Below are positions 9,273 to 20,054 of a stretch of 64,000 nt of DNA, one piece after another (position 1 is the stretch's first letter; each line of letters opens with the position of its first letter). The translations under genes and the position numbers were made by a program. Where the stretch lies: contig NZ_CANLTL010000001.1 of NCBI RefSeq assembly GCF_947494015.1, forward strand, positions 124,001-188,000, read 5' to 3'. Source of the DNA: an uncultured Cellulomonas sp. GTDB taxonomy: Bacteria > Actinomycetota > Actinomycetes > Actinomycetales > Cellulomonadaceae. The notes beneath the pieces were generated by a model. It was not told where the DNA came from. It did no database searches and was given only the letters and a program-made list of their open reading frames with translations.

Positions 9273-11200
9273 CGCTGCACCCGCGCCATCTGCTCGCTCT
9301 CCTCCAGGCTCGAGATCACGTGCCGGTAGTGGTCGTGCGTCGCGAACAGCTCCGGGTGGGTGCCGACCGCGCTGATCCGACCGTCCTGCAGCACCGCGAC
9401 CCGGTCCGCGAGCGCGACCGTGGACGGCCGGTGCGCCACCACCAGCGTCGTGGTGCCCTCGACCTCCTGGCGCAGAGCCTGGGTCACCAGCTCCTCGGTC
9501 GAGACGTCCAGGGCGGACAGCGGGTCGTCCAGCACGAGCACGCGGGGCCGGGCGGCGATCGCGCGGGCCACCGCCAGGCGCTGACGCTGCCCGCCGGACA
9601 GCGCCAGGCCCTCCTCGCCGATCTGGGTCTCGACGCCCTGCGGCAGGTCGTGGACGAACCCGGCCTGCGCCACGGTGAGCGCCCGGTCCAGGTCGGCGTC
9701 GGTGCGCGCGGACGGCGGCGCCCCGAGCAGCACGTTGGCGCGCACCGTGTCCGAGAACAGGGTCGCGTCCTCGAAGGCCACCGCGACCAGGCTGCGCAGG
9801 TCGCTGCGCGCCATGTCGCGCACGTCGACCCCGTCGATCCGCACGCTGCCGGCCGTCACGTCGGTCAGGCGGGGGACCAGCATGGCGAGCGTCGTCTTGC
9901 CCGACCCGGTCAGCCCGACCAGCGCCATGGTCTCCCCCGCGCGCACGTCCAGGTCGACGCCGTCGAGCACGTCCCGGGCTCCGGCCGCACCGAGGGCGTC
10001 CGCGGACTCGGCGTGGTCCCCGGACCGCCGGTCACCGTGGGCGAAGTGCACCCCGCAGAAGGTCAGCGCCCCGCGCGCGGTGACCCGGCCGTCGGCGTCC
10101 CGCGGCAGGGGCGCCGGCTCGGTGGGGTCGGCGACGTCGTTGGCGGTGTCGAGGACCTCGACGTGCCGGTCGACGGCGGTCCTGGCGGTCAGCGTCATCG
10201 ACAGCAGCTGCCCCACCTGCTCGACCGGGGCGTTGACCACCGACGCCGTCGCGAAGAACGCGACCAGGGCACCGACGTCGATGTCGCCCTGGGCCACCCG
10301 GAACACGCCCCAGAACAGGCAGACGCCCAGGACCACCTCGGGGATCGTCGACAGCGAGAACGAGATCGCGGCGAGCGCGCGGGCCTTGTGCAGCTCCGTC
10401 GAGCGCAGGGTGTCGGCCTGCTGCGCGAACCCCTCCAGCGCGTGACCGCCGCGGCCGAACGCCTTGAGCACGCGGATGCCGTGCACCGACTCCTCCACGG
10501 TGGTCGCCAGGTCACCGGCCTGGTCCTGGCTGCGCCGCGAGATGACGCGGTACCGCCGGGAGAACCGGAAGCTCAGGACGACGACCGGCACCGCTCCGAG
10601 CAGGTACAGCACGCCGAGCGGCCCGCCCAGGGAGATCATCAGCGCCGCGCCGACCAGGATCGTCGTGGTGTTGACGACGAGCATGACGATCCCGAAGGAC
10701 AGCCACCGGCGCAGCAGCCCCAGGTCGGACATCGCGCGGGACAGCAGCTGACCTCCGGGCCAGCGGTCGTGGAAGGAGACCGGCAGGTCCTGCAGGTGCT
10801 CGAACAGCCGGCGGCGCAGGCGCGCCTCGACGTGCGTGCCGGGCACGAGGATGAACGCGCGCCGGGCGAAGATCAGGACCGCCTCCAGGACGCCCAGGCC
10901 CACCACCACCGCGACCGCACGCCACAGACCGGACCGGTCGCCGGTCCGCGCGTCCAGGAGCGTGGCGTCCACCAGGTGCTCGAGGACCTGGGGGACCGCG
11001 AGCGCCGCGAGGCTCGCACCGAGGGCGCACAGCATCCCGGCCACCAGCCGCGGGAGCACGGGGCGGACGACCGGCATCAGGCGCCGGAAGCTGGCGAGCG
11101 TGCTGACGACGGGTGCGCCGGCGTCCGAGCCGGTGCGGGTGCCGGTGCGGGTGCCGGTGCGGGGGTGGGGACGGTCGGCGGGGCGGTCCGAGGTGGGCAT
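9269..11200 (-). CDS. heterodimeric ABC exporter, partner with altered Walker B
   Basis: A half-transporter of 643 residues from the ATG at 11200. It has a Thr/Gly/Arg-rich tail, six membrane spans and an ATPase domain. Walker A is GLTGSGKTT and the signature is the canonical LSGGQ, but Walker B is [12 protein letters not shown] with Asp where the catalytic Glu should be, and the Q-loop reads [10 protein letters not shown], lacking the Gln. This asymmetric degeneration is the hallmark of heterodimeric exporters such as TM287/288 and TmrAB, in which only one of two ATP sites hydrolyses quickly. It is the first gene of the pair. Confidence 0.88.
   Translation of the reverse strand: MPTSDRPADRPHPRTGTRTGTRTGSDAGAPVVSTLASFRRLMPVVRPVLPRLVAGMLCALGASLAALAVPQVLEHLVDATLLDARTGDRSGLWRAVAVVVGLGVLEAVLIFARRAFILVPGTHVEARLRRRLFEHLQDLPVSFHDRWPGGQLLSRAMSDLGLLRRWLSFGIVMLVVNTTTILVGAALMISLGGPLGVLYLLGAVPVVVLSFRFSRRYRVISRRSQDQAGDLATTVEESVHGIRVLKAFGRGGHALEGFAQQADTLRSTELHKARALAAISFSLSTIPEVVLGVCLFWGVFRVAQGDIDVGALVAFFATASVVNAPVEQVGQLLSMTLTARTAVDRHVEVLDTANDVADPTEPAPLPRDADGRVTARGALTFCGVHFAHGDRRSGDHAESADALGAAGARDVLDGVDLDVRAGETMALVGLTGSGKTTLAMLVPRLTDVTAGSVRIDGVDVRDMARSDLRSLVAVAFEDATLFSDTVRANVLLGAPPSARTDADLDRALTVAQAGFVHDLPQGVETQIGEEGLALSGGQRQRLAVARAIAARPRVLVLDDPLSALDVSTEELVTQALRQEVEGTTTLVVAHRPSTVALADRVAVLQDGRISAVGTHPELFATHDHYRHVISSLEESEQMARVQR
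11130..11164. repeat. 12-bp tandem repeat, about 3 copies
   Basis: The unit CCGGTGCGGGTG is repeated at 11130, 11142 and 11154 (last copy one base short). It lies inside the N-terminal tail of the ABC exporter gene on the minus strand and encodes alternating Arg-Thr-Gly-Thr. Copy number may vary between strains without breaking the frame, since 12 is a multiple of 3. Confidence 0.85.
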
Positions 11201-11445
11201 GAGGGGGCGTCGAGCTCCACGTCCGTGCTGGGAGGGTCCGGTGGTGGCCGGCCGGTGGGCTGCCGGCGGGCCGGGCTCGCACCCGAGGGTCGCCTGCAGC
11301 GTCCGACGGTAGACCGGTGCGGCGGCGGGGGCCCGCCGAGAGCCGCCCCCACCGCGACCGACGCCGCGCCACCGCCCCGCCGCGCTGCCACGCCGCGGCC
11401 CCGGGCCGACGACCGGCCGACCCGGGCCCTCGCCCGGCCGACGGC

Positions 11446-13071
11446 TCACAGGCGGAAGCGCCCGACCAGCCCCTCCATCTGCGACGCCATCTGGGACAGC
11501 TGCTCGGAGGCGTGCGAGGCCGAGTCGGCACCCTCGGTGGCACCGCGTGCGGCGGTCGCCACCGCGTGGACGGAGTGCGCGATGGCGTCGGCACCCCCGG
11601 CCGCCTCGACCACGTTGCGGGAGATCTCCGTGGTGGTCGCGGTCTGCTCCTCGACGGCGGCCGCGATCGTCGACTGGAAGTCGTTGATCCGCGCGATGGT
11701 CTCGGAGATGCGACCGATGGCCGCGACCGCCTCGGCGGTGTCCCCCTGGATCGCGGTGATGCTGCGGGCGATGTCCTCGGTGGCGCGTGCCGTCTCCTGC
11801 GCGAGCTCCTTGACCTCGGCCGCGACGACGGCGAACCCCTTGCCGGACTCACCGGCCCGGGCCGCCTCGATCGTGGCGTTCAGAGCGAGCAGGTTGGTCT
11901 GCTCGGCGATGGAGGTGATGAGGCCCACGATCGCGCCCACCTGCGCCGACGACGCCCCGAGCCGGGTCACCGTCTGCGTGGTCGAGAGCGCCTCGTCCAC
12001 CGCGTGCCCCGCGACCCGGGCGGCCTCGGCGGCGTTGGTGGCGATCTCCTGGATGGAGGCGCCCATCTGCTCCGCGCCGGCCGCGACGGTCTGCACGTTG
12101 CCCGACACCTGACCGGCCGCGGCCGAGACCGCCTCCGCCTGGCCGGCGGACTCCTGCGCCGCGCGGGACAGGTCCGACGACGTCCCGCGCAGCTCCTCGG
12201 CAGCCCCGGACAGCTGCCTGACGTTGCCGCTCATCGTGGCCATCGACGCCCGCAGGGACGCGCGGGCCTCCTCCAGGGAGCCGGCCATCTGACCGACCTC
12301 GTCACCCGAGGCCACCGTGGTCGCGGTGGACAGGTCACCGGCGGCGAGGCGGCGCAGCCCGTCCTGGAGCCGGCCGAGGGACCCGGTGACGCCGCGCGCG
12401 ACGAGCACGGCGGTGGTCAGGCCGATCGCGATCCCGACCACCAGCAGCACGATGCTCAGCGTCCGCGCACCGTCGTACGCATCGGCAGCAGCCGCGGCGC
12501 TCTGCGCCGCCTGCGCGTCCTCGCTGTCGATGATGTCGCCGAGCGTGCTGCTGACGCTCTCGGCCAGCGGTGCGACGGCCGAGTTGTTCGTCGCGAGCCA
12601 GCCCTGCCCGTCCTGCTGCTCGACGTAGGGCGCGAGCAGCCGCTCGACGCCGTCGACGTACTGCCCGAGCGCGACCCGCACCTGCTCCACGCGCTCCGCG
12701 TCCTGCGCGGTGACGCCCGTGGCCAGGTAGGCGTCGAGCTGGTCGTCGAACGTCTGCTGCAGGTCCGTGTACTCCTGCGCCGTGGCGGCGGCGTCGGGTC
12801 CGTCGCCGGCCAGGTAGATGTCGCGGACGCTGAGCGACAGGCTCTTGCGCGTCACCGACAGCGCGTTGAGGGCCTTGATGCCCTGGATGTTGCCCTCGTA
12901 CATGTCCTGGCTGCGCTGCGCGCTCGCGCTGAGCTCGGACAGGCCGACCAGGCCGATCACCAGGGCGACGAGGGCACCGACGAGGGCGGGGGTGAGCACC
13001 TTCTGCCGGATGGAGCGACGTGACCACCAGCTCAGCCGGTGGTCGTGACGGGCGATGGACTGCTGCGACAT
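11446..13071 (-). CDS. methyl-accepting chemotaxis protein
   Basis: A 541-residue chemoreceptor. A membrane span (about residues 25-45) precedes a periplasmic-type helical sensor of about 150 residues, a second span (about 205-230), a HAMP linker and the long coiled-coil signalling domain. The highly conserved hairpin tip with [18 protein letters not shown] is intact, so it should bind CheA and CheW. Start chosen at ATG 13071, with a GAGGTG ribosome site 5 bases upstream. The ligand is unknown; the four-helix sensor has no recognisable ligand motif. No other chemotaxis gene is nearby. Confidence 0.92.
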   Translation of the reverse strand: MSQQSIARHDHRLSWWSRRSIRQKVLTPALVGALVALVIGLVGLSELSASAQRSQDMYEGNIQGIKALNALSVTRKSLSLSVRDIYLAGDGPDAAATAQEYTDLQQTFDDQLDAYLATGVTAQDAERVEQVRVALGQYVDGVERLLAPYVEQQDGQGWLATNNSAVAPLAESVSSTLGDIIDSEDAQAAQSAAAAADAYDGARTLSIVLLVVGIAIGLTTAVLVARGVTGSLGRLQDGLRRLAAGDLSTATTVASGDEVGQMAGSLEEARASLRASMATMSGNVRQLSGAAEELRGTSSDLSRAAQESAGQAEAVSAAAGQVSGNVQTVAAGAEQMGASIQEIATNAAEAARVAGHAVDEALSTTQTVTRLGASSAQVGAIVGLITSIAEQTNLLALNATIEAARAGESGKGFAVVAAEVKELAQETARATEDIARSITAIQGDTAEAVAAIGRISETIARINDFQSTIAAAVEEQTATTTEISRNVVEAAGGADAIAHSVHAVATAARGATEGADSASHASEQLSQMASQMEGLVGRFRL

Positions 13072-13140
13072 GGGGCACCTCGGGACGGGTCGGGGGCAGC
13101 CCGCCGGTGGGCTGCGCCCTCCCCATCGGTTGCCCAGAGC

Positions 13141-13168
13141 GACATCTGACCCGTGCGCCGCAGATGTC
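13141..13168. promoter_or_regulatory. palindrome upstream of the chemoreceptor gene
   Basis: Arms GACATCTG (13141-13148) and CAGATGTC (13161-13168) with a 12-base spacer lie about 70 bases upstream of the chemoreceptor start and just beyond the clpC terminator. Symmetry and position suit an operator for a dimeric regulator; no known consensus is recognised. Confidence 0.3.
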
Positions 13169-13184
13169 TGCCCCGGACGCACGA

Positions 13185-13217
13185 GGGCCCGGACCCGCTG
13201 GCAGCGGATCCGGGCCC
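13185..13217 (-). terminator. clpC terminator
   Basis: Outer arms GGGCCCGGA and (A)TCCGGGCCC plus inner arms CCGCTG/CAGCGG form a nearly continuous stem of about 15 bp, starting about 20 bases past the clpC stop on the minus strand. It is a strong rho-independent-type hairpin without a T run. Confidence 0.7.
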
Positions 13218-13235
13218 CGTGAGGCTTCGGCGCGG

Positions 13236-15812
13236 TCAGCCGAGCTGCGGCATCACACCCGCGTCACCCGACGCCGAGGCCGGCGGTGCGGGCGGGACGT
13301 CGGTGCCCGAGCCGGGCGTGCCCGCGGCGCCGATGCCCACCGGCTCGAAGGTCCGGTCACCCTTGGGCTCACCGCGGAAGGTGAACTCCCCGAGCAGACC
13401 CTCGCCGACGGCGTCGACGACGACCTTCTGGCCCGCGTGCAGCTCGCCGAAGAGGATCTTCTCCGAGAGCTGGTCCTCGATGTCGCGCTGGATCGCACGG
13501 CGCAGCGGACGCGCACCGAGCACCGGGTCGTACCCCTTCTCCGACAGCAGCTTCTTGGCGGCCGGCGTGAGCTCGATCTGCATGTCCTTGTCCGCGAGCC
13601 GCAGGTCGAGCTTGCTGATCATCAGGTCGACGATCGCGAAGATCTCGGGCTGCGACAGCTGCGGGAACACCACGACGTCGTCCACGCGGTTGAGGAACTC
13701 GGGCCGGAAGTGCTGCTTGAGCTCGTCGTTCACCTTGGCCTTCATGCGCTCGTACGACGTCGACAGGTCGCCGCCGGCCTGGAACCCGGTCTGCACGCCC
13801 TTGGCGATGTCCCGGGTCCCGAGGTTGGTCGTCATGATGATCACGGTGTTCTTGAAGTCGACCACCCGACCCTGGGAGTCGGTCAGGCGACCGTCCTCGA
13901 GGATCTGCAGCAGCGAGTTGAAGATGTCCGCGTGCGCCTTCTCGACCTCGTCGAAGAGGACGACCGAGAACGGCTTGCGCCGCACCTTCTCGGTGAGCTG
14001 ACCGCCCTCGTCGTACCCGACGTAGCCGGGGGGCGAGCCGAACAGCCGCGAGACCGTGTGCTTCTCGGAGAACTCGGACATGTCGAGCTGGATCAGCGCG
14101 TCCTCGTCGTCGAACAGGAACTCCGCCAGCGCCTTGGCGAGCTCGGTCTTCCCGACGCCGGTGGGGCCGGCGAAGATGAACGAGCCACCGGGACGCTTCG
14201 GGTCCTTGAGCCCGGCCCGCGTGCGGCGGATCGCCTGGGACAGCGCCTTGATGGCCGCCTCCTGGCCGACGACCCGCTTGTGCAGCGACTCCTCCATGTG
14301 GAGCAGGCGCGAGCTCTCCTCCTCGGTGAGCTTGAACACCGGGATGCCGGTCGCGATGGCGAGCACCTCGGCGATCAGGTCCTCGTCCACCTCGGCGACG
14401 GAGTCCAGGTCACCGGACTTCCAGGCCTTCTCCTTCTCGACCCGCTTCAGGCCGAGCTGCTTCTCGGTGTCGCGCAGGCGGGCGGCCTTCTCGAAGTCCT
14501 GCTCGTCGATGGCCGACTCCTTGTCGCGGCGTGCCTCGGCGATCTGCTCGTCGAGGTCACGCAGCTCCGGCGGAGCGGTCATCCGGCGGATGCGCAGCCG
14601 CGCACCGGCCTCGTCGACCAGGTCGATCGCCTTGTCCGGCAGGAACCGGTCGTTGACGTACCGGTCGGCGAGCGTCGCCGCCGCCACCAGGGCGCCGTCG
14701 GTGATCGAGACGCGGTGGTGCGCCTCGTACCGGTCGCGCAGACCCTTGAGGATCTCGATGGCGTGCTTGAGGTTCGGCTCCGAGACCTGGATGGGCTGGA
14801 ACCGGCGCTCGAGGGCGGGGTCCTTCTCGACGTACTTGCGGTACTCGTCGAGCGTCGTGGCCCCGATGGTCTGCAGCTCGCCGCGGGCCAGCATGGGCTT
14901 GAGGATGCTGGCCGCGTCGATCGCGCCCTCGGCGGCACCCGCCCCGACGAGGGTGTGGATCTCGTCGATGAACAGGATGATGTCGCCGCGGGTGCGGATC
15001 TCCTTGAGGACCTTCTTCAGCCGCTCCTCGAAATCACCGCGGTAGCGGGACCCGGCGACGAGCGCACCGAGGTCGAGGGTGTAGAGCTGCTTGTCCTTGA
15101 GCGTCTCGGGCACGTCGCCGCGCACGATGTCCTGCGCGAGGCCCTCGACGACCGCGGTCTTGCCGACGCCGGGCTCGCCGATGAGGACGGGGTTGTTCTT
15201 CGTGCGGCGGGACAGCACCTGCATGACCCGCTCGATCTCCTTCTCGCGCCCGATGACGGGGTCGAGCTTGGTGTCCCGAGCGGCCTGGGTCAGGTTGCGA
15301 CCGAACTGGTCCAGCACCGCGGACCCGGCGGGCTGGCCCTCGGCGGGGCCGCCGGCCGCGACCGGCTCCTTGCCCTGGTAGCCGGACAGCAGCTGGATGA
15401 CCTGCTGGCGCACGCGGTTGAGGTCGGCGCCGAGCTTGTTGAGGACCTGGGCGGCGACGCCCTCGCCCTCGCGGATGAGGCCGAGCAGGATGTGCTCGGT
15501 GCCGATGTAGTTGTGGCCGAGCTGCAGCGCCTCGCGCAGCGAGAGCTCCAGCACCTTCTTGGCGCGCGGGGTGAACGGGATGTGGCCGGACGGGGCCTGC
15601 TGGCCCTCGCCGATGATCTCCTGCACCTGCGAGCGGACGGCGTCGAGCGAGATCCCCAGGGACTCCAGCGCCTTGGCTGCGACGCCCTCACCTTCGTGGA
15701 TGAGGCCCAGGAGGATGTGCTCGGTGCCGATGTAGTTGTGGTTGAGCATCCGCGCCTCTTCCTGGGCGAGGACGACCACCCGGCGGGCTCGGTCGGTGAA
15801 TCTCTCGAACAT
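13236..15812 (-). CDS. clpC: ATP-dependent Clp protease ATPase subunit ClpC
   Basis: An 858-residue Hsp100 unfoldase that feeds substrates to ClpP in the cytoplasm. In order: two N-terminal Clp repeats (each with [13 protein letters not shown]), the first AAA+ module (GEPGVGKT near 210, DEIHTL), the UVR-type middle domain ([14 protein letters not shown]), the second AAA+ module (GPTGVGKTE) and a C-terminal domain with a Gly/Pro/Ala-rich tail. Start placed at ATG 15812 ([11 protein letters not shown]), 5 bases after GAGGAG, rather than the GTG two codons upstream. It is monocistronic with its own terminator. Confidence 0.97.
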   Translation of the reverse strand: MFERFTDRARRVVVLAQEEARMLNHNYIGTEHILLGLIHEGEGVAAKALESLGISLDAVRSQVQEIIGEGQQAPSGHIPFTPRAKKVLELSLREALQLGHNYIGTEHILLGLIREGEGVAAQVLNKLGADLNRVRQQVIQLLSGYQGKEPVAAGGPAEGQPAGSAVLDQFGRNLTQAARDTKLDPVIGREKEIERVMQVLSRRTKNNPVLIGEPGVGKTAVVEGLAQDIVRGDVPETLKDKQLYTLDLGALVAGSRYRGDFEERLKKVLKEIRTRGDIILFIDEIHTLVGAGAAEGAIDAASILKPMLARGELQTIGATTLDEYRKYVEKDPALERRFQPIQVSEPNLKHAIEILKGLRDRYEAHHRVSITDGALVAAATLADRYVNDRFLPDKAIDLVDEAGARLRIRRMTAPPELRDLDEQIAEARRDKESAIDEQDFEKAARLRDTEKQLGLKRVEKEKAWKSGDLDSVAEVDEDLIAEVLAIATGIPVFKLTEEESSRLLHMEESLHKRVVGQEAAIKALSQAIRRTRAGLKDPKRPGGSFIFAGPTGVGKTELAKALAEFLFDDEDALIQLDMSEFSEKHTVSRLFGSPPGYVGYDEGGQLTEKVRRKPFSVVLFDEVEKAHADIFNSLLQILEDGRLTDSQGRVVDFKNTVIIMTTNLGTRDIAKGVQTGFQAGGDLSTSYERMKAKVNDELKQHFRPEFLNRVDDVVVFPQLSQPEIFAIVDLMISKLDLRLADKDMQIELTPAAKKLLSEKGYDPVLGARPLRRAIQRDIEDQLSEKILFGELHAGQKVVVDAVGEGLLGEFTFRGEPKGDRTFEPVGIGAAGTPGSGTDVPPAPPASASGDAGVMPQLG

Positions 15813-15876
15813 GTGCACTCCTCACGAGCGGCGTGCAGCCGGGCGTGGGAGCCCGACCTGGGTCTGCGTGTTGCCC

Positions 15877-15882
15877 AGGCTA
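15877..15882 (-). promoter_or_regulatory. possible clpC -10 box
   Basis: On the minus strand TAGCCT lies 65 bases upstream of the clpC start, fitting a TANNNT -10 element with a leader that includes the GAGGAG ribosome site. No convincing -35 is seen. Confidence 0.35.
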
Positions 15883-15970
15883 ACCGCGGGCACCGGCCCG
15901 TACTGCCCGTGTTCGCCGCAGGCGTGACGGCCCCCGGCGGGGCGTCACGGTTCGGTCACGACGGCGGCGC

Positions 15971-16396
15971 TCAGGCCTCGAGGAGCAGGGTGACGGGCCC
16001 GTCGTTGACCAGCTCGACCGCCATGTCGGCACCGAACACGCCCGTCGCGACGGTCAGCCCCCGGGCCCGCAGCGCCTGGACGACGGCGGTCACGACCGGC
16101 TCGGCGACGGGGCCGGGGGCGGCGGCGTTCCAGGTCGGGCGCCGGCCCTTGCGGGTGTCCCCGAGCAGGGTGAACTGGCTGACCACGAGCACCGGCGCGC
16201 CGGCCTCGGCGGCCGACCGCTCGCCGCGCAGGACGCGCAGCTCGGCGACCTTGCGGGCGATGGTCGCGACCTGCGCGTCGCCGTCGTCGTGCCCGACGCC
16301 GAGCAGCACCACCAGGCCCGGCTCCGTCAGCTCGCCGACGACGGCGCCGTCCACGGTGACCGACGCCCGGGTCACCCGCTGGACGACCGCCCTCAT
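15971..16396 (-). CDS. dtd: D-aminoacyl-tRNA deacylase
   Basis: A 141-residue enzyme that hydrolyses D-amino acids from mischarged tRNA. It starts [15 protein letters not shown] and contains the two active-site motifs: SQFTL near the middle and the Gly-cis-Pro loop in NDGPVT near the C-terminus. Its ATG overlaps the asparaginase stop (ATGA), so it is the last gene of a DUF2516-asparaginase-dtd operon. Length matches the family. Confidence 0.94.
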   Translation of the reverse strand: MRAVVQRVTRASVTVDGAVVGELTEPGLVVLLGVGHDDGDAQVATIARKVAELRVLRGERSAAEAGAPVLVVSQFTLLGDTRKGRRPTWNAAAPGPVAEPVVTAVVQALRARGLTVATGVFGADMAVELVNDGPVTLLLEA

Positions 16397-17388
16397 CGAC
16401 CGGCCCGCGCGGCGTCCTCGGGGCCGAACGTGGGCAGCACCGCGCCGACCGGTCGCCCGTGCCCGAGGACCGGGGTCCGCGCGACGGCACGCAGGGCCTC
16501 GCCGTCGGCGCCCGCGACCGCCAGGGCCGCCCCGAGGACCGCGGCCCGCGGCCGGTCCCCGCCGTCGAGCACCTTGAAGGCGACCGCGGCGCCGTCGGGC
16601 AGGCCCGCGCCGTAGACGCCGTCGGCGCCGTCCTTGGCGACCAGCCCCGGCACGGCACGCATGACGCGGGTGACGTCGCGGCCGGCGCCGCCCACGAGGT
16701 CGGGATGCGCCGACATCGCGGCGGCGACCCGGGCGGGGGCCCCACCGGGCGCGCGGCGCGGGGCGGCGGCGATGGTGGCGAACGCGCGTGCCAGGCCGCT
16801 CAACGTCGTGGAGAACAGCGGGGCGCCGCACCCGTCCACCGTGGCGTGGTCGACGGCCACGCCGGTGAGGGCCTCGACACCGTCCCGGACCGCCCGCTGC
16901 AGCGGGTGCTCGGGGGCCAGGTAGTCGGCCGTGGGCCAGCCCGCGGCGACGCACGTGGCGAGCATCGCGGCGTGCTTGCCCGAGCAGTTCTGGACGACCG
17001 GCTGCGGGCCCCGGCCCGCGCGCTGCCAGTCCAGCGCGGCGGCGGCGTCCAGCGGGAGGGTCGGGGTGTTCTGCAGATCCGTCTCGGACAGCCCCGCGCC
17101 GGCCAGCACCGAGCGCACCACGTCGACGTGGACGGGCTCACCGGAGTGGCTCGCGCACGCGAGCGCGAGCGCGGCACCGTCGAGGTCGAGGCCCGCGCCG
17201 AGCAGCGCGACCGCCTGCAGCGGCTTGAGCGACGAGCGCGCCCACAGCACGACGTCGGGGTCCCCCAGGGCGAGCCGGACGTCCCCGTCCGGCCCGAGGA
17301 CGACGAGGTGGCCCAGGTGCACCGACTCCACCAGCTCCCCGCGCGTCACCCGCGCGAGCGGGACGGCGCGGGTGGCGACGTCGGTCAC
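16393..17388 (-). CDS. asparaginase (AsnA-II/thermolabile type)
   Basis: A 331-residue protein of the asparaginase II family (Pfam Asparaginase_II), which is unrelated to the classical bacterial L-asparaginases and resembles Rhizobium ReAV. Family hallmarks are [14 protein letters not shown] near the N-terminus, [10 protein letters not shown], the [10 protein letters not shown] segment and the DGCGAP loop with a conserved Cys. It should hydrolyse L-asparagine to aspartate and ammonia in the cytoplasm. The GTG start overlaps the DUF2516 stop and its own stop overlaps dtd. Family is clear; activity on Asn is inferred. Confidence 0.85.
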   Translation of the reverse strand: MTDVATRAVPLARVTRGELVESVHLGHLVVLGPDGDVRLALGDPDVVLWARSSLKPLQAVALLGAGLDLDGAALALACASHSGEPVHVDVVRSVLAGAGLSETDLQNTPTLPLDAAAALDWQRAGRGPQPVVQNCSGKHAAMLATCVAAGWPTADYLAPEHPLQRAVRDGVEALTGVAVDHATVDGCGAPLFSTTLSGLARAFATIAAAPRRAPGGAPARVAAAMSAHPDLVGGAGRDVTRVMRAVPGLVAKDGADGVYGAGLPDGAAVAFKVLDGGDRPRAAVLGAALAVAGADGEALRAVARTPVLGHGRPVGAVLPTFGPEDAARAGR

Positions 17389-17723
17389 CAGCCACCGCCG
17401 CGCGACGGCGGCGTACCCCGCCCGCGCCCGCCGCGGCCGCCGGAGTACGGCTTGACCGCCGGCCGCACGTCGGCGAGGTACACGCCCGCGGCGACCGCGG
17501 CGATGATCACCAGGAAGCCACCGAGGCCCAGCGGCGGCAGGGCGATGAACGAGACGGCGGTCGCGGCGCCGGTCACCACGAGCCAGAACGTCTTCGTCCG
17601 CTTGCCGGCGCTCACGAACGCCGAGGCGGGGCGGACGGCGGCGTCGAGCAGCGCCCAGGCGGACAGCACGAAGACGACCAGGTACAGGGCGATGTAGACG
17701 AGCGTCTGCGCGGTGGCGATCAC
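17385..17723 (-). CDS. DUF2516 family membrane protein
   Basis: A 112-residue protein with three hydrophobic segments (about residues 8-30, 47-62 and 65-83) and a Gly/Arg-rich cytoplasmic tail. It matches the actinobacterial DUF2516 family, of unknown function. The GTG at 17723 follows a minus-strand TAGGCT box (17730-17735) by 6 bases, typical of a leaderless transcript, so this is probably the first gene of the operon with asparaginase and dtd. Confidence 0.8.
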   Translation of the reverse strand: MIATAQTLVYIALYLVVFVLSAWALLDAAVRPASAFVSAGKRTKTFWLVVTGAATAVSFIALPPLGLGGFLVIIAAVAAGVYLADVRPAVKPYSGGRGGRGRGTPPSRGGGW

Positions 17724-17757
17724 GGGCCGAGCCTACGAGACGCCCCGGGGGGCGGCG

Positions 17758-18870
17758 TCAGATCTCCGGCAGCAGCGCCCGCGCCGCCGCCGGGTCCTCG
17801 CCCGCGACCTCGAGCAGGTCGACCACCAGGGATCTGAGCAGCAGCACCAGGCTCTGCACCTGCCAGTCGTCCGGCGCCAGTGCGAACGGGTCCAGCCGCC
17901 GCCCGATCTCGCCGAGCCGGCCGCGCGCCCCGTCGAGCCCGATCCCGGCGCCGAACGCCTCGGACAGCCGCTCGGTGGCCGCGGCCACCTCGTGGACGAC
18001 GACCGCGAGCTCGTCCAGGTCGTGCGGCCCGGTGGCCAGGGTGACCGACCGGCGCGCGAGCACGCGCGCGTTGCGCAGCGCCCGGTCGCCCAGCGCGGAC
18101 GCCGTCTGCAGGGCGGTGAGCTCGGTCCGGTAGCGCAGCCAGCGCGGCGAGACGCGGGCCATGTCCCGCGCTCCGAGGGCGACCGCACGCCACTCGTCGA
18201 ACGCCGGCTGGGACGCGCGCCCGCGCAGCAGCGCGTCCTCCAGGTCGTCGGCGTCACGCCCGCGCAGGCCGCGCACCAGCTGGTCCAGGGTGGCGGCGAG
18301 CTCGAGCAGCGCCGCCCGGGCCGCGCGGCGGGGCAGCCGGCGGGGGTCGCCGGGCGTGAGCGCCGCGACGGCGACCGCGACCGCGCCACCGACGAGCGCG
18401 TCGGTCCACCGGCCCAGGGCGCCGCCGCTGGCGACCGAGGCGGGCAGCCCGACCACGACGACCGCCTGCACGCCGGCCTGGGTCGCGAGCATGCCGCCGC
18501 GGTCCAGGAACCGGCCGACGGAGGCCGCGAGCACGAGCGCGAGCCCGATCTGCCACCACCCGCTGCCGATGACGTGCGCGAGCAGGTCTCCGAGCCCGAC
18601 GCCGATCGCCACCCCGATGGCCAGCTCGGCCACCCGGCGCAGCTGGCGGGTCTGGCTGAACCCGAGCGCGATCCACGCCGAGACCGGGGCGAAGAACGGG
18701 TACGGGTGGTCCAGGCCGTAGCGGGCGATCGCGTACGAGCCACCGGCGGCCACGCCGGCCTGGAGGATCGCCAGCGCGGAGCCGCGTACCCGCGACGCGC
18801 CCTGGCGGACCCGCGAGCGCAGCCGCACCGCCCGGCGCCGCGACGCCGGGACGGGCTGGGCCGTGCTCAT
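17758..18870 (-). CDS. FUSC family membrane protein
   Basis: A 370-residue protein. An Arg-rich N-terminus is followed by about six tightly spaced membrane spans (residues 30-165) and a helical cytoplasmic half. The arrangement matches the fusaric-acid-resistance/aromatic acid exporter superfamily (FUSC), half the length of the two-module AaeB type. YPFFAPVSAWIAL and FLDRGG resemble the conserved turns of the family. The substrate is unknown. It stands alone, divergently spaced from neighbours by 35 and 65 bases. Confidence 0.75.
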   Translation of the reverse strand: MSTAQPVPASRRRAVRLRSRVRQGASRVRGSALAILQAGVAAGGSYAIARYGLDHPYPFFAPVSAWIALGFSQTRQLRRVAELAIGVAIGVGLGDLLAHVIGSGWWQIGLALVLAASVGRFLDRGGMLATQAGVQAVVVVGLPASVASGGALGRWTDALVGGAVAVAVAALTPGDPRRLPRRAARAALLELAATLDQLVRGLRGRDADDLEDALLRGRASQPAFDEWRAVALGARDMARVSPRWLRYRTELTALQTASALGDRALRNARVLARRSVTLATGPHDLDELAVVVHEVAAATERLSEAFGAGIGLDGARGRLGEIGRRLDPFALAPDDWQVQSLVLLLRSLVVDLLEVAGEDPAAARALLPEI

Positions 18871-18935
18871 CGTCTGCTCATCGCGTGCTCACCGCGCCGG
18901 ATCCGCCCGCCGAGCCGCGTGCCGGTCCACCGGAC

Positions 18936-20054
18936 TCACAGGGAAGGGCGGTGCCCCAGGCCCCGGGCGACCGGGCCCCGCTGCGCCGGCCGGTCCACCG
19001 AGACCCCCTCGCCGGGCACCACGACCTCCTGGCCGGCGGCCACCGCACCGCCGTCGCAGTCGACCACCAGGTCCACGTCCTCGGGCGTGCTGCGCTTGAC
19101 CACCGCCAGAGCCACCGGGCCGAGCTCGTGGTGGCGCGCCACGGTCGTGACCTGGCCGACCGCGCGCCCCGCGGCGTCGCCGGCCCGGACCTCGGCGCCG
19201 CGCTCGGGCAGCAGGTGCCCCGAGCCGTCGAGGTGCAGCATCACCAGCCGGCGCGGCGGCCGGCCGAGGTTGTGCACCCGGGCGACCGTCTCCTGCCCGC
19301 GGTAGCAGCCCTTGTCCAGGTGCACCGCGGTGCGCATCCAGTCGAGCTCGTGCGGGATCGAGCGGTGGTCCACCTCGGTGGCCAGCCGCGGGCGCCAGGC
19401 CTCGACGCGCAGCGCCTCGGCGGCCCAGGTGCCGGCCAGCCGCCACCCGGCCGCCTCCCGCTCGGCGACCGCGGTGAGGAGGTCGGCGCGGGGCACCAGC
19501 ACCAGGCGCCACGGCCGGTCGGCCCCGGGGTGCTCGTCGTCGGGCCGGCCGTAGCGGGTGCCGCCCGGCTGGGTGTGCGGCCACGGGTCCCGCCACGTGA
19601 CCGGCTCGCCCTGGCCGCCGTCGGACGCGACCGGCTCGCCCAGCGTGGCCCAGTCCGCGGACACGTCGGCGACCTCCACCCGCAGGGTGAACCGCATCCG
19701 GTCCAGCCACGCGGCCAGCGGCGCGGCGTGCGAGCCCTCGGTGAGCAGCCAGGTCGCCTCGCCGTCGTCCACGACCCCGGCCGCGTGCTCGATGTGGCCC
19801 TGCGGGCTGAGCACGAGCAGCTCGGTGGACACCCGCGGGGGCAGGCCGACCAGGTTCTGGGAGGTGATCGAGTGCAGCCAGGTGAGGCGGTCCGGCCCGG
19901 CCACGCGCACCACACCCCGGTGGGACAGGTCCACGACGGCGCCGCCCGCGGCCAGCGCACGCTGCTCGGCCGTGGGGTCCCCGTAGTGCCACGCCACCCC
20001 GTCGTCGACGCCGGCGGCGGGGACGGCGCCGCGGCGACCGAGCAGCGGGCTCAT
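18936..20054 (-). CDS. ygfZ: folate-binding YgfZ/GcvT-like protein
   Basis: A 372-residue relative of the glycine-cleavage T protein. The YgfZ signature K-G-C-Y-x-G-Q-E is present as KGCYRGQETVARVHN in the C-terminal half. YgfZ binds tetrahydrofolate and supports assembly or repair of certain iron-sulfur proteins. The start overlaps the stop of the upstream nitrobindin-like gene (TGATG), so the two are coupled; this pairing is common in actinobacteria. Confidence 0.87.
   Translation of the reverse strand: MSPLLGRRGAVPAAGVDDGVAWHYGDPTAEQRALAAGGAVVDLSHRGVVRVAGPDRLTWLHSITSQNLVGLPPRVSTELLVLSPQGHIEHAAGVVDDGEATWLLTEGSHAAPLAAWLDRMRFTLRVEVADVSADWATLGEPVASDGGQGEPVTWRDPWPHTQPGGTRYGRPDDEHPGADRPWRLVLVPRADLLTAVAEREAAGWRLAGTWAAEALRVEAWRPRLATEVDHRSIPHELDWMRTAVHLDKGCYRGQETVARVHNLGRPPRRLVMLHLDGSGHLLPERGAEVRAGDAAGRAVGQVTTVARHHELGPVALAVVKRSTPEDVDLVVDCDGGAVAAGQEVVVPGEGVSVDRPAQRGPVARGLGHRPSL

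Noticed and set aside
15911-15928. GTTCGCC...GCG upstream of clpC as a ClgR box.
   Set aside because: The half-site spacing is one base short of the Streptomyces consensus as I remember it and the right half is imperfect.
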